DNA of 14,815 nucleotides from Verrucomicrobiota bacterium (GTDB lineage: Bacteria > Verrucomicrobiota > Verrucomicrobiia > Chthoniobacterales > UBA10450). Made by a program: the position numbers and the translations under genes. The notes under the pieces are model-generated. The model was not told where the DNA came from, made no database searches, and was given only the letters and a program-made list of their open reading frames with translations. The stretch is taken from assembly GCA_003218615.1 (NCBI GenBank), contig QHOD01000046.1:1-14815 (forward strand), written 5' to 3'. Shown here one piece after another: positions 14,562 through 14,815 of the stretch (positions within the stretch are counted from its first letter, which is position 1; each line of letters begins with the position of its first letter).

Positions 14562-14580
14562 CGGCACTCTGCGAGCGCCG
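14562..14580 (-). terminator. Possible terminator after the Ku gene
   Basis: On the minus strand a stem forms from CGGCGCTC and GAGTGCCG with loop GCA (one G-U pair), 19 bp beyond the Ku stop. No U-run follows. The remainder of 14501-14599 holds no gene. Confidence 0.3.
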
Positions 14581-14599
14581 GGTTATTTTCGGGCCACAA

Positions 14600-14815
14600 C
14601 TACGCCGCCTTCTTCGCCGGATGTGCGTGTCTGGCACGAGATTTCTTTGCCGATTTTTTCTTCGCAGCGCCCGTTTGCTCCAAGCTTCTTTGCAAGACCG
14701 AAACGAGATCGATCACTTTGGTTGGCTTGGGCGCTTTCTTTGGCTTCTCTGCGATTTCCTTTCCGCCGGCTTCTACTTTTTCTTCGATCACTTCCATGAG
14801 TGCCTCGCGGTAATC
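14600..14815 (-). CDS. ku: Ku protein, C-terminal part (5' end outside window)
   Basis: The reverse strand enters from the window edge as DYREALMEVIEEKVEAGGKE, the conserved end of the bacterial Ku core, followed by a lysine-rich tail: VIDLVSVLQRSLEQTGA and then a KKKSAKKSRARHAHPAKKAA-like segment to the TAG stop at 14600. Ku binds double-strand DNA ends as a homodimer and recruits LigD for non-homologous end joining. The VIDLVSVLQRSL helix (often the LigD-contact region) and the basic extension (DNA binding) are typical of Ku tails. The ATG at 14797 lies inside the gene and should not be taken as a start. Confidence 0.92.
   Translation of the reverse strand, partial: DYREALMEVIEEKVEAGGKEIAEKPKKAPKPTKVIDLVSVLQRSLEQTGAAKKKSAKKSRARHAHPAKKAA

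Noticed and set aside
1..14815. A new multi-gene defence or biosynthetic system
   Set aside because: Gene orientations alternate, few genes could share a transcript, and the families are mostly housekeeping or orphan; nothing supports a coordinated unit.

Overview
The window looks like ordinary chromosome from a soil-type Verrucomicrobiota bacterium, most likely of the Chthoniobacterales/'Candidatus Udaeobacter' kind. This is inferred from the gene mix (PA0069-type radical SAM protein, Ku with a lysine-rich tail, S46 peptidase, GT83 glycosyltransferase, several small orphan membrane proteins), from the moderately GC-rich mixed codon use, and from the short intergenic heptamer and palindromic repeats. 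There is no rRNA or other definitive marker. No phage, CRISPR, transposase or recognisable defence system was found.

Layout. 1-496 (-) is the start of a radical SAM protein of the SplB/PA0069 type, truncated by the window edge, with a LexA-like box just upstream. 658-1452 (+) is a PAPS-dependent sulfotransferase. 1546-1633 (+) is tRNA-Ser(UGA), whose 3' end overlaps the end of a convergent PAP2 phosphatase (1619-2242, -). Divergent from that is a GT83/ArnT-like glycosyltransferase (2288-3781, +), followed by ruvA (3831-4442, +). An inverted array of heptamers (4449-4536) separates ruvA from an uncharacterised protein resembling circularly permuted ATP-grasp enzymes (4550-5890, +). Two small membrane proteins follow (5887-6153, -; 6247-6393, +).

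6433-8797 is the most structured part. A GC-rich DUF1254/DUF1214 gene (6570-8000, +) lies between two copies of the 3' end of a membrane-protein gene: a 93-bp relic (6433-6525, -) and the intact gene (8138-8797, -). The seven differences in the 60-bp repeat are all silent, so the two tails are old homologues and not a fresh duplication.

8940-14815 holds an anchored orphan protein, a class I methyltransferase (9588-10352, +), a second sulfotransferase paralogous to the first (10377-11138, -), an S46 dipeptidyl-peptidase (11182-13245, +) whose C-terminus has been replaced by a palindromic repeat, a secreted dienelactone-hydrolase-like enzyme (13242-14030, -), a DoxX-like membrane protein (14051-14500, -) and the C-terminal tail of Ku (14600-14815, -).

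How the genes relate. The two sulfotransferases, the GT83 enzyme and the PAP2 phosphatase suggest decoration of surface glycans or lipids. The radical SAM protein, RuvA and Ku bear on DNA repair. These are loose themes, not a single operon or system. The best leads are the repeat-mediated truncation of the S46 peptidase, a matching palindrome that supplies the methyltransferase stop codon, the repeat-flanked foreign-looking DUF1254 gene, the insertion that splits a catalytic motif in one sulfotransferase, and the uncharacterised ATP-grasp-like protein.
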